NCBI RefSeq assembly: GCF_900637955.1
Contig: NZ_LR134476.1
Span: 434,001-498,000, forward strand
Source: Trueperella bialowiezensis
GTDB taxonomy: Bacteria; Actinomycetota; Actinomycetes; Actinomycetales; Actinomycetaceae
Direction: 5' to 3'
DNA: 64,000 nucleotides
Part shown: positions 1-7,424 of the stretch, piece after piece
How the letters are laid out: every line of letters starts with the position of its first letter
How positions within the stretch are numbered: the stretch's first letter is position 1
Made by a program: the position numbers and the translations under genes
The notes under the pieces: generated by a model
Database searches by the model: none
What the model was told of the DNA's origin: nothing
Seen by the model: the letters and a program-made list of their open reading frames with translations, nothing else

Positions 1-485
1 TGCCATCCAGCCATATTCGACACCGCATAGTACCGAATCTTGCCCTGCTCCACAGCCGTTTCGAGGGCGTCGACTGTCTCTGCAAGCGGCGTCAACGGAT
101 CGGGACTGTGATAGTAATACAGGTCCACGTAGTCAGTGCCGAGCCGCCGCAACGAGCCTTCGAGCGATGCCATCATGTACTTGCGGCTCCCCTTAGCGAC
201 CTTCTCACCCGGCTTCGTTTTCGGCATTCCAAACTTCGTGGCAATCACGGCCTCATCACGCCGGTTCCCAAGAGCCGCACCCAGCAATTCTTCCGACTGA
301 CCGTAATAACTGCCATACACGTCAGCTGAATCAAAATAGGTAATTCCCAGATCCAAGGCCGCATTCACGACGGCGTTCGCACCCGCCTGATCGGCGCTTC
401 GGCTTCCTGCCCGGCCAAGATTATTCGCACCGTACCCAAGAACCGAGACTACAAGCCCCGAATTACCCAGCCTGCGATATTCCAT
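1..485 (-). CDS. Aldo/keto reductase, C-terminus beyond window
   Basis: About 161 N-terminal residues are visible; the gene runs off the left edge. NAD(P)H-dependent carbonyl reductase of the AKR superfamily, cytosolic. The four catalytic residues of the family can be seen: Asp and Tyr in YFDSADVYG, Lys in VIATKFGMP and His in YYYHSPDP. The ATG at 485 follows a good ribosome binding site (TGGAGG). It lies 24 nt after the LacI-type regulator and is probably the third gene of the uidA operon. The substrate is unknown; a role in handling the released aglycone or sugar is only a guess from context. Confidence 0.88.
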   Translation of the reverse strand, partial: MEYRRLGNSGLVVSVLGYGANNLGRAGSRSADQAGANAVVNAALDLGITYFDSADVYGSYYGQSEELLGAALGNRRDEAVIATKFGMPKTKPGEKVAKGSRKYMMASLEGSLRRLGTDYVDLYYYHSPDPLTPLAETVDALETAVEQGKIRYYAVSNMAGW

Positions 486-509
486 GTCTGCCTCCACTCC
501 GGCGTCCAA

Positions 510-1502
510 CTAGTTGTTCGGCGCCTTCCCTACCGACATGCGCACATGCGTCTTCATCGGCAACACAATCTCCGGCACATCATCGTTGCGCCGGCGCAGA
601 TGGTCACGTAGCAACTCGGCCGCGTGCCGCCCGACGTCGTAGTTCGACCCACCAATGCTCGTCAGCGGCACTTGAGCGACGACGGCGGCAATCGTGTTAT
701 CGAATGACGCCACCGACACGTCGTCGGGCACCCGCACGCCCGCGCGTCGAAGACCGTGCAGTAAACCGGCTGCTTGAATGTCATTAAACGCCACGATCCC
801 CGTGGCCTTCGTTCCCTGCCAAGCTCGCACAGCTTCAAAACCAGACACCACGTTTGGTTCAAACGGGGCGCTACGGCTTATTCGCAAATCCCGCTTGTTT
901 GCCTCCGTTTGCAGGGCACGCCAACGAATGCCGCTCGTCCACGACTCCTCCGGACCAGACACGTAAAGTAAATCTTCGTGGCCGTGCGCGGCAAAAAGAT
1001 CCATCAGCTGCCCCACCCCGGGAACCATGTCAAACATGACCGACGGAATACCGTTAATCCTGCGCTGAACCAACACTGTGGGCTTTTGCTTATGAATATT
1101 CGCGATCTGCGATTCGGTCAGAAGCGACGACGACATGATGAGCCCGTCCACATGCGGCAAAATCTGAATAATATTAGCCGCTTCACGCTCGGCGTTCTCT
1201 CCGGCATCCAACACAACCGGTACATAACTATCCGGAAAATTATCACGGAAACCCGAAAGGATATCCTCATAAATCGGGTTGGACAGCCGTTGCACCGAAA
1301 AAGCAATCGTGCGAGTTTTCGCCTCAGACTGGGCGACTGTAGGCCCAGCCGCATAACCAAGCTCTTCAATTGCCTCGTACACGATTTTCAACGTGGCCGC
1401 GCTTACCCGCCCCGGGCGGGACAGGCTCCGAGACACCGTCGACGGGGAAACACCGGCACGCCGAGCCACGTCATATATCGTGACTCGACGGCCGGTGTTC
1501 AC
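510..1502 (-). CDS. LacI-family transcriptional regulator
   Basis: 330 aa with a GTG start preceded by GAGGGAG. The N-terminal LacI helix-turn-helix is clear (TIYDVARRAGVSPSTVSRSL, residues about 8-27). A periplasmic-binding-protein-like effector domain follows from about residue 65 to the end. It lies 67 nt downstream of uidA in the same direction, so it is the likely local repressor of the uidA operon and the divergent symporter. The effector is probably a glucuronide or a related sugar; this is inferred from neighbours only. Confidence 0.9.
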   Translation of the reverse strand: MNTGRRVTIYDVARRAGVSPSTVSRSLSRPGRVSAATLKIVYEAIEELGYAAGPTVAQSEAKTRTIAFSVQRLSNPIYEDILSGFRDNFPDSYVPVVLDAGENAEREAANIIQILPHVDGLIMSSSLLTESQIANIHKQKPTVLVQRRINGIPSVMFDMVPGVGQLMDLFAAHGHEDLLYVSGPEESWTSGIRWRALQTEANKRDLRISRSAPFEPNVVSGFEAVRAWQGTKATGIVAFNDIQAAGLLHGLRRAGVRVPDDVSVASFDNTIAAVVAQVPLTSIGGSNYDVGRHAAELLRDHLRRRNDDVPEIVLPMKTHVRMSVGKAPNN

Positions 1503-1539
1503 GTTTAGCTCCCTCGCGTATAGATAACTCCTGTTATTG

Positions 1540-1555
1540 GAGTATACCCATACTC
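1540..1555. promoter_or_regulatory. Inverted repeat between uidA and the regulator gene
   Basis: GAGTAT-accc-ATACTC is a perfect 6+4+6 palindrome in the 67-nt gap between the uidA stop and the LacI-type gene. A second overlapping inverted repeat, ACTCC (1527-1531) with GGAGT (1539-1543), adjoins it. It could be an operator for autoregulation by the LacI-type protein, or an intercistronic hairpin. No T-run follows it on the minus strand. Confidence 0.35.
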
Positions 1556-1569
1556 GACGGGTGGGAAAG

Positions 1570-3348
1570 TTAGTTACCCTGCTTTTCCTTCATCGCCAGC
1601 CAGCGGTCGCGGACCTTGTAGGCGTTCGACTTCGGGAGCCTATCGCGAGTGAACATACCCTTCTTGTTGCCACCCACACGCATCGTGCCCGGGGTGGTCT
1701 GGAAGTCCGCGAAGTTCCACATCTGCTCGCCAACCACTTCTGGGTAGTCGTCGAACACCTTGTGGAACATACCAATGTTGTCCTCCTGGAACTCCTCCGA
1801 CCAGGGGCGGCGGAAGTAATCCTTGAGGCCAGGCATCGTATCCGGGCCGTACTCGGTGAAGATGATCGGCTTGCCCGGGTAACGCTTGATCCATTCATCA
1901 AGTTCGCGGCGCAGGCCGGCCTCGGCATCACCAAGGTGGCCAGTCTGGAAGTACCAGCCGTAGTAGCGGTTGAGCATGATGACATCAAAGAAGTCGGTGA
2001 TCTTCTCAACATCCGGGGTGGACAGCATGACGTTCACGTAGCCAACTGGGCGGGTCGGATCGGCGTCGCGGGCGACCTTCGCCAGAGGCTCGAAGTACTC
2101 GCGCGAGGCGTCCGTGTTCGTCTCCGGCTCGTTCGCGATCGACCAGATAACCACGCAGGGGTGGTTCTTGTCGCGTGCGATGAGATCGCGGATTTCGTTG
2201 GCGTGAACTTCTTGGGTTTCCTTGTTCGCCGTGTCCTCCGAGAAGGTGACGAAGCCCTGAGCGCCGAAAATACCGCCGCCGATACCCATGTTCAGACCAA
2301 CAGCCGGGGTTTCGTCGATGACGACGAAGCCCTGCTCGTCCGCATAGTCCATGACCTCTTCCGCATAGGGGTAGTGCGAGGTGCGGAACGAATTCGCACC
2401 CTGCCACTTCATCACTTCAAAGTCGTGAACCATCATGACGTTGTCATGACCCTTGCCGCGAATCAGGTTGTCCTCATGGCGGCCGTATCCACGGAAGTAG
2501 AACGGCTTACCGTTGATGAGGAACTGGTTGTCCTTGATTTCCACGGTGCGGATGCCGAAACGCTGCGGGTAGACGTCGTCGTCAGCCGTGATCTCGAGCG
2601 TGTACAGGTTGCCCTCGCCCGGTGCCCACAGCTTGGCATTCTCGACGCGTAGTTCGCCCGAGGCGCCTTCGCCGGCAGCCACTTCGTTACGCTCGGCGTC
2701 AAGCACGCGAACCGACACGTTCTTCGCACCCTCAGCTACGACGTCGTACTTGACGACGCCGGCACTGCCGTCGATATCCGTCACGATAGTCACATCGGAC
2801 ACGTGTACCTCCGGACGGGTGTACAGGTGGACGGACCGGTGAATGCCCGCGTAGTTGTAGAAATCGTGCCAGTACTTCTGCTGATCGTTACCGGCCTCGT
2901 CCTGTGTAATGTAACCCGGCGGAATCGACTGCCACCCAAGACGATTATCGACGGCCACCGTCACGCGGAACGGTTCGCCGTCCTTCACCAGGTCAGTAAT
3001 GTCAGCTTCGAACGGCAGATAACCACCCTTGTGGTAGGCAACTTCCTTACCGTTAATGTAGACCTGCGCTTCGTGCGTCACCGAACCGAAGCGGATCAGC
3101 AAACGATCATCACCGAAACGCGGCGCAATAGCCTCACGCTCGTACCACACGAGACCCACGTGATCGTGAACCTCGATTTCCGTGGTGATGTCGTTATACG
3201 ACGCCGGAACAGGCATCGACCGGGTATCGGTAAGCGGCTTATCAAACCACCGCTCCTCAACACCCGAATTATCAGTGTCTACTTTGAAATCCCAAACACC
3301 ATCAAGGCATTTGGAGTTACGAGAGAGTGAGTCACGCAATGCTAGCAT
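1570..3348 (-). CDS. uidA: Beta-glucuronidase, glycoside hydrolase family 2
   Basis: 592 aa, close to E. coli UidA (603 aa). It hydrolyses beta-D-glucuronides to glucuronate plus aglycone in the cytosol. Domain order is that of GH2: N-terminal jelly-roll sugar-binding domain (about 1-180), immunoglobulin-like domain (about 180-275), C-terminal TIM barrel. The acid/base Glu407 sits in IANEPET and the nucleophile Glu499 in FTEYGPD. These spacings match the E. coli enzyme (Glu413, Glu504). The ATG has AAAGGAG upstream. It is the first gene of a minus-strand operon with a LacI regulator and an aldo/keto reductase, and is divergent from a GPH symporter. A beta-galactosidase is less likely given the length and local motifs. 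Confidence 0.93.
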   Translation of the reverse strand: MLALRDSLSRNSKCLDGVWDFKVDTDNSGVEERWFDKPLTDTRSMPVPASYNDITTEIEVHDHVGLVWYEREAIAPRFGDDRLLIRFGSVTHEAQVYINGKEVAYHKGGYLPFEADITDLVKDGEPFRVTVAVDNRLGWQSIPPGYITQDEAGNDQQKYWHDFYNYAGIHRSVHLYTRPEVHVSDVTIVTDIDGSAGVVKYDVVAEGAKNVSVRVLDAERNEVAAGEGASGELRVENAKLWAPGEGNLYTLEITADDDVYPQRFGIRTVEIKDNQFLINGKPFYFRGYGRHEDNLIRGKGHDNVMMVHDFEVMKWQGANSFRTSHYPYAEEVMDYADEQGFVVIDETPAVGLNMGIGGGIFGAQGFVTFSEDTANKETQEVHANEIRDLIARDKNHPCVVIWSIANEPETNTDASREYFEPLAKVARDADPTRPVGYVNVMLSTPDVEKITDFFDVIMLNRYYGWYFQTGHLGDAEAGLRRELDEWIKRYPGKPIIFTEYGPDTMPGLKDYFRRPWSEEFQEDNIGMFHKVFDDYPEVVGEQMWNFADFQTTPGTMRVGGNKKGMFTRDRLPKSNAYKVRDRWLAMKEKQGN

Positions 3349-3716
3349 GTAAGCTCCTTTGCTTGGTCGTCCTGCTTTCTGCGCCCCGGCCAGATCGAAC
3401 GGTTAAAGCGTGTGCCCTGGAGGCGTCGTCGTTCCAAGCGCTACACCTAGCGGCATGCTTCACACGCAAGCTTCCTCGGGGAGCTACAGGGTGGGGGATC
3501 GACCCACATCTCTATTTCTATCGGAATGTGACCCGTTTCTCTAGGGTTAACGTATCATTCTGCAACTTACGGCAACCCCTTTCACCGTGCGCTTAAATAC
3601 TCCACAATAAGTTGCAGGGCTATCGGTGTATCCACCCGGCAACGCCGCACGGGCACGCCGATACGCACTCGCATCACACAGGTTTACATCAATGCCGATG
3701 TGAACAAGGAGGAAAA
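3349..3716. promoter_or_regulatory. Divergent control region of uidA and the symporter
   Basis: 368 nt with no gene. It must hold the promoters for both directions. A perfect 10-bp inverted repeat, CTGCAACTTA (3560-3569) and TAAGTTGCAG (3608-3617), has half-sites about 48 bp apart, close to the symporter side. That spacing fits two operator half-sites or a looping arrangement. A 10-bp palindrome ATGCTAGCAT (3339-3348) overlaps the uidA start codon. The operator assignment is inference. Confidence 0.45.
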
Positions 3717-5183
3717 ATGAACGCAACCCCCAGCAACACACCCGTTGTTGCACCACGCAAGGTTCGTCCCTTCGGCATGAGGGACAAGATCGGCTACATG
3801 TTCGGTGACTTCGGCAACGACTTCTCTTTCATGCTTCAAGCCGTCTTCTTCATGACGTTCTACACGAACGTCGTGGGAATCAACCCTGCACACGTCGGAA
3901 CACTGTTCCTCGTCGCCCGTATTGTTGACGGGTTTACCGACGTCGCCGTCGGAATCATCGTTGACCGCCTGCCTGTCAAGAGGCGCGGCTGGAAGTTCAA
4001 GCGCTGGATCAAGTACGGGGCGGTGCCGGTTGCACTCGCATCGTTCCTCATGTACCAGTCCTTCGTTGGTAATTTCAGCGACTACAACATGAAACTCCTG
4101 TGGATGATCGTCAGCTACGTCATGTGGGGCTCGGTCGCCTACACGATCGTCAACATCCCCTACGGTTCGATGGCCTCGGTCATCTCCGATGATCCGGATG
4201 ACCGCGCGCAGCTGTCCGTGTTCCGTTCCACCGGCGCACAGCTCGCCATGCTCGTCATCAACGCAGCTGTTCCGGCCTTCGTCATGACCGAGAACGCTGA
4301 AGGCGTTGCAGTTATGGACGGCCAACGGATGACAATCGCAGCAGGCGTCTGCTCGATCCTCGCTATCGTGTGCTACATGGTGATGCTCCTCAACGTCGAA
4401 GAACGCGTGGAGCCTGTTGTAGACACGAGCTCGGACGCTAAAGGCCCTGGCATTGGCGCAATGCTCAAGGCCGTGTTCACCAACCGGGCACTCGGCGGCC
4501 TGATCGTCGCTGCCCTGCTTCTCCTGCTTGGCAACCTGTTCCTCGGCCAGATGCTGCCCTACCTCATGCTCAACTACTTCGGTAACGGCAAGCTCCAATC
4601 CATAGCAACAACTGCCGGCACGCTTCCGGCCTTCGTGCTCATCGTGTTGGCACCCTGGCTTGCAGCGAGGTTCGGTAAGGCTGAAACCGGTGCAGTTGCC
4701 ATGCTCTTCGGTGGCATCGTCCTGATTGCCGCGTGGGCGTTGAAGATTTCGTCCGATGCGCCTTACATGTGGATCGTTTTCTACGCTGTTGCAATGTTCT
4801 GCATCTCCACATTCAACTTCCTTGTGTGGGCGTTCATCACGGACGTGATTGACGACCAGGAAGTTCGCACTGGAAACCGCGACGACGCCACCGTGTACTC
4901 CGTGTACTCGTGGGCTCGCAAGCTCGGCCAGGCACTCGCTGGCGGCCTTGCTGGCTGGGCTCTTAGTGCAGTCGGCTTCGATCAAGATGTTGCCGCCGCT
5001 GGCGGGCAACAGGCACCAGAGGTCGTGGACTCGATCTACATGCTCGCCAACCTCGTACCAGGTATTGCGTGCGTGCTCGTTGGACTGGCACTGGTCTTCC
5101 TGTACCCGCTCAAGAAGGGACGCATCGCCGCCAACGTTGCTGAACTCAAGCGGCGTCGCGAGGCTGCACAGCAGCAGGCCTGA
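3717..5183 (+). CDS. GPH-family sugar:cation symporter, likely glucuronide transporter
   Basis: 488 aa from the ATG at 3717, chosen because AAGGAGG (3706-3712) stands just before it. An upstream in-frame ATG at 3612 has no such signal. The protein has about 12 hydrophobic segments and the N-terminal stretch KIGYMFGDFGNDFSFML typical of the glycoside-pentoside-hexuronide:cation symporters (MelB/UidB/XylP). Divergent pairing with beta-glucuronidase supports glucuronide import, as with E. coli uidB. The exact substrate cannot be read from the sequence. Confidence 0.87.
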   Translation: MNATPSNTPVVAPRKVRPFGMRDKIGYMFGDFGNDFSFMLQAVFFMTFYTNVVGINPAHVGTLFLVARIVDGFTDVAVGIIVDRLPVKRRGWKFKRWIKYGAVPVALASFLMYQSFVGNFSDYNMKLLWMIVSYVMWGSVAYTIVNIPYGSMASVISDDPDDRAQLSVFRSTGAQLAMLVINAAVPAFVMTENAEGVAVMDGQRMTIAAGVCSILAIVCYMVMLLNVEERVEPVVDTSSDAKGPGIGAMLKAVFTNRALGGLIVAALLLLLGNLFLGQMLPYLMLNYFGNGKLQSIATTAGTLPAFVLIVLAPWLAARFGKAETGAVAMLFGGIVLIAAWALKISSDAPYMWIVFYAVAMFCISTFNFLVWAFITDVIDDQEVRTGNRDDATVYSVYSWARKLGQALAGGLAGWALSAVGFDQDVAAAGGQQAPEVVDSIYMLANLVPGIACVLVGLALVFLYPLKKGRIAANVAELKRRREAAQQQA

Positions 5184-5207
5184 TCCTTGAAGGCCTGAAT
5201 GTGACCA

Positions 5208-5393
5208 CGCGATTCGGCTGCCACCACTACTACCCTGCGAGGGGTGGCCTTGCCGGTCAGGCAACGCTCACCAGCCGGTAAGGGGTGGTAGCCGAATCGC
5301 ACCGGGCAGATAGGAATAATTTGGAGGATAACCTAGATGCCCGATACAGCAAGGGGTTGTGACTCGAATACGGGTCACAACCCCTCTTTTTGT
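5208..5393 (+). ncRNA. Candidate structured RNA ending in a terminator
   Basis: A 17-bp stem (5209-5225 with 5284-5300) closes a three-way junction. Inside are hairpin ACCC/GGGT (5232-5245) and a stem pairing 5248-5256 with 5275-5283. Each long stem has one imperfection, and both are G-U pairs only if the plus strand is the RNA (G5220-U5289, G5252-U5279). Next comes hairpin CGGGCA-GA-TAGG / CCTA-GA-TGCCCG (5303-5314 with 5332-5343), with a symmetric GA/GA internal loop and GGAGG in the apical loop. A strong terminator follows. It does not match SRP RNA, tmRNA, RNase P or a riboswitch that I recognise. It could be a 3-prime UTR of the symporter mRNA or an independent sRNA. Confidence 0.5.
5353..5391 (+). 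terminator. Rho-independent terminator
   Basis: GGGGTTGTGAC (5353-5363) pairs perfectly with GTCACAACCCC (5374-5384), followed by TCTTTTT. This is the strongest terminator in the left part of the window. It ends transcription of the symporter and/or the candidate RNA. Confidence 0.85.
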
Positions 5394-5449
5394 CTACTTG
5401 GGCACTTATGGCCTATAGACCCGCGGCGGATTACCGACTGAGACGAAGA

Positions 5450-5483
5450 ATCTCGCGGCGCTGGACTATCCGCGCCGCGAGAT
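5450..5483 (-). terminator. Hairpin downstream of tRNA-Pro
   Basis: A perfect 12-bp stem ATCTCGCGGCGC / GCGCCGCGAGAT with a 10-nt loop lies 10 nt beyond the tRNA-Pro 3-prime end. On the minus strand it is followed by the weak T-tract TTCTTCGTC. It is a likely terminator or processing hairpin. Confidence 0.6.
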
Positions 5484-5492
5484 CGTTCGCTG

Positions 5493-5566
5493 TCGGGGCG
5501 ACAGGATTTGAACCTGCGACCCCCTGCTCCCAAAGCAGGTGCGCTACCAAGCTGCGCCACGCCCCG
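5493..5566 (-). tRNA. tRNA-Pro (anticodon TGG)
   Basis: 74-nt cloverleaf. The acceptor stem is CGGGGCG/CGCCCCG with discriminator A. The anticodon stem-loop CCTGC-TTTGGGA-GCAGG gives TGG, and the T-arm contains GGTTCGAATCC. CCA is not encoded. Confidence 0.96.
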
Positions 5567-5708
5567 GTCTTACGTCATATTAGTTGAAGCCGCCAAAAGA
5601 AACGAATCCGGGCAACCGTAATAAGGGACACATCACAGACTCCGCTTTTCTTTTCGCACGTCTTTCTTGTTAAACTCGGTTGGTCAGCGATACGCATGGC
5701 TGACACGT

Positions 5709-5782
5709 GCGGGTGTAGCTCAATGGTAGAGCCTCTGCCTTCCAAGCAGATAGTGCGGGTTCGATTCCCGTCACCCGCTCCA
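5709..5782 (+). tRNA. tRNA-Gly (anticodon TCC)
   Basis: The acceptor GCGGGTG pairs with CACCCGC (5772-5778), with discriminator T and encoded CCA (5780-5782). The anticodon loop CTTCCAA reads glycine GGA codons. A TAAACT box at 5671-5676 is a plausible -10 element. Confidence 0.96.
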
Positions 5783-5832
5783 CGACGACTCAAGGCAATA
5801 GCAACGCCAGACACCATTTTTCACAGTCGGCA

Positions 5833-5913
5833 TTCCCGGGGTACACATTTGCTTCTCGGGGTACCAAGTCCGGCGAATTGTCTACCCCGCGAGCGCAACG
5901 GGTACCCCGGGAA
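5833..5913. repeat. Nested palindromes built on a CGGGGTA motif
   Basis: The outer arms TTCCCGGGGTAC (5833-5844) and GTACCCCGGGAA (5902-5913) are perfect 12-bp inverted repeats. Nested inside, CTCGGGGTA (5855-5863) faces TACCCCG-CGAG (5883-5893), the same motif with a 2-nt bulge. The motif thus occurs four times in about 80 nt, two copies in each orientation. No T-run follows. It lies between tRNA-Gly and a small membrane gene. It may be a protein-binding array, an extended RNA hairpin, or the remnant of a mobile element. Confidence 0.5.
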
Positions 5914-5955
5914 CGGCAAGCACTAAAACGAAGTGGCTAGATAAGGACTCAGGTC

Positions 5956-6174
5956 TCATTGCTGCGTTCTATACCAGTAGGCATAACAACCGATAAACGC
6001 AAAACCGATAGCAGTGATCCAATCACTTACGGTGAACCAGGAATCTTTGTGGAAAAGGGTCCCATGCCGCGCCAGGTCATCAATCAACCTCGCGATCAGT
6101 AGAGTGCAAACGAATACCGCCCCGTATGCGATAGCCGTTCGCCCCTTGCTCGTTCCAATCCGTTGTCCGCTCAC
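5956..6174 (-). CDS. Small two-helix membrane protein, unknown
   Basis: 72 aa from a GTG start with GAGGTG upstream. Two hydrophobic segments are visible (about residues 14-30 and 50-67), joined by a short polar loop and followed by a YWYRTQQ tail. No family was recognised. It stands alone in a gene-poor segment after tRNA-Gly and could be a young or horizontally gained gene. The hydrophobic pattern and RBS favour a real gene, but support is modest. Confidence 0.5.
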   Translation of the reverse strand: MSGQRIGTSKGRTAIAYGAVFVCTLLIARLIDDLARHGTLFHKDSWFTVSDWITAIGFAFIGCYAYWYRTQQ

Positions 6175-6536
6175 AGTTCACCTCGACAGCGCCAAGCTGC
6201 CCATCCCAGAGAAATCCCAATTCCCACAGGGCCTCCCAACGCGCTTACTACGTTCTCACTCCAGAAAGAATGCAAGAAGTATGACATACGACACTGCCCC
6301 ATGCGCCGAACTAAATCTAAATGCAAGCTATGCGACATATCGCATTTGTGTTCTAAGCGCGGTAGCGTAAGTAGCCTGCATTGCTCTATCAGTTAAGATT
6401 GCCTAATTGACGGCAGACCGCAAACACCCCACACAATGACACGTCCAGCTAACAATAAGTCGACAGGAGTGGTATTGAAACAAACTCACGTCGGCGCGCA
6501 ATGCGACGTCGTCGGATCATTACCGCCACGAAGAAC
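6175..6536. other. Non-coding stretch, lower GC
   Basis: No convincing gene is visible. The base composition is more AT-rich than the neighbours, and short reading frames lack ribosome sites and family motifs. The only structure noted is a 16-bp inverted repeat ATGCGA-cata-TCGCAT (6330-6345), about 155 bp upstream of the small membrane gene. Confidence 0.5.
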
Positions 6537-6681
6537 CTACTTAATTGCTTCTGCCAACGGAATCAGATGCTGCTCGATGAATGGCACGAACGAGTAACCT
6601 GCTGAGCCTCTTGCCCCTCCGGCGAAGCGATCACTGACAATAGGCGCACCATTTTTCTACCGGCTTCTTAGCGGCGTCGCC
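6537..6681 (-). pseudogene. Decayed C-terminal gene fragment with frameshift
   Basis: Read on the minus strand, 39 codons ending in TAG (6537-6539) give a protein-like tail (GAPIVSDRFAGGARGSAGYS and then VPFIEQHLIPLAEAIK). There is no start codon and a stop lies just upstream. Shifting frame at the A5 run (6652-6656) continues the peptide upstream as GDAAKKPVE until another stop at 6682. This looks like the 3-prime end of a broken gene. The parent family was not identified. Confidence 0.45.
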
Positions 6682-6695
6682 CTATACTTGCCCGC

Positions 6696-7322
6696 TTAGC
6701 TCTGTTTCTCGAGCCCGGTCGTATTCCTCAACGACTTCACAAACTCCAGCGCTTCGCTCAACTGCCCGTAAGTATCCGCTTTCACCGTGAGTTCAAACTG
6801 ACGCTCATCGGCAGTCACCAGGAAAATCCACGCAGCATACTCATCGGTCACCACCTCAAACGCCGGGTAAGCTCCATCTCCTGCATAGCGTGAACCGAGA
6901 TAGGCCACATCGCCGTCGTCCACGTTCAGCTGCTCCACGAGAAGGTCGCGATACTGCTCAGTTTCCGGGGTGAGGCGTGCTGGCCCGATTTCCGCGACGA
7001 CGACTCGCTGGCTCCCCTCCGGGTTACGCACCGCAATCGGGAAAGATCGCGAACTTTCGACGACGTCGGACCACGTGTTCGGCAGCGTCAGTTCCAGGTC
7101 GCCACCTGCGAGCGTATAGGTGATGTTTTCACCGTCGTCGGATGTACGTACATCGCTGGGCTCGGGCGTTGGCGACGGCGTCGAGCTCGCCTCAGCGCTC
7201 GGTGTCGGGCTTTGCGTGGTTCCCGTTTCGGACACCTCGGACCCTGGCATTTGCCCGCCAGTCGTGGAGGTACAACCGGCTAGGAGTAGAGCTACGGCAG
7301 CCACGGTGATCATCTTACGCAT
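6696..7322 (-). CDS. Putative lipoprotein
   Basis: 208 aa from the ATG at 7322, chosen because it gives a lipoprotein signal peptide (MRKMITVAAVALLLAGC) with lipobox LLAGC. The longer frame would place a polar extension before it. A Ser/Thr/Pro-rich linker (about residues 20-60) leads to a folded domain (about 65-205) with alternating beta-strand-like segments ending in FVKSLRNTTG. It is probably anchored to the outer face of the membrane. The function is unknown; the domain resembles small LpqN-type surface lipoproteins only in general layout. It lies downstream of the MaoC-fusion gene cluster on the same strand. Confidence 0.75.
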   Translation of the reverse strand: MRKMITVAAVALLLAGCTSTTGGQMPGSEVSETGTTQSPTPSAEASSTPSPTPEPSDVRTSDDGENITYTLAGGDLELTLPNTWSDVVESSRSFPIAVRNPEGSQRVVVAEIGPARLTPETEQYRDLLVEQLNVDDGDVAYLGSRYAGDGAYPAFEVVTDEYAAWIFLVTADERQFELTVKADTYGQLSEALEFVKSLRNTTGLEKQS

Positions 7323-7424
7323 ACCAGTGATGCTACATTGCAAGCCCGCACGATAGGACATTTCGCCGCAGAATGTCCTGATGCACGCAGGCTCTCCGCC
7401 TCGCACTACCGGCACTACCTCGCG

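Noticed and set aside
1537-2652. Plus-strand frame of about 370 codons opposite uidA
   Set aside because: Antisense shadow; the GH2 catalytic residues and spacing prove the minus-strand gene.
3684-5264. Minus-strand frame of more than 500 codons opposite the sugar symporter
   Set aside because: His/Glu/Asp-rich nonsense composition caused by codon bias of the real plus-strand membrane protein, which has an RBS and family motifs.
5208-5393. Known RNA classes (SRP RNA, tmRNA, RNase P RNA, common riboswitches) as identity of the structured RNA
   Set aside because: The conserved cores of these RNAs, for example the SRP GGAAG tetraloop region or the tmRNA tRNA-like ends, were not found; size and layout also differ.
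5337-5441. A 34-codon frame beginning in the candidate RNA with GGAGG 9 nt upstream
   Set aside because: It runs straight through a strong terminator stem and T-run, and its peptide looks random. The GGAGG sits in a hairpin loop, more likely a structural feature.
6163-6396. A Cys-containing plus-strand frame of 77 codons in the gene-poor zone
   Set aside because: No RBS, no family pattern and atypical composition; probably random in lower-GC DNA.
5709-6695. A complete genomic island inserted at tRNA-Gly
   Set aside because: No integrase and no second copy of the tRNA end were seen in the window. Only a relic or simple gene-poor spacer can be supported.
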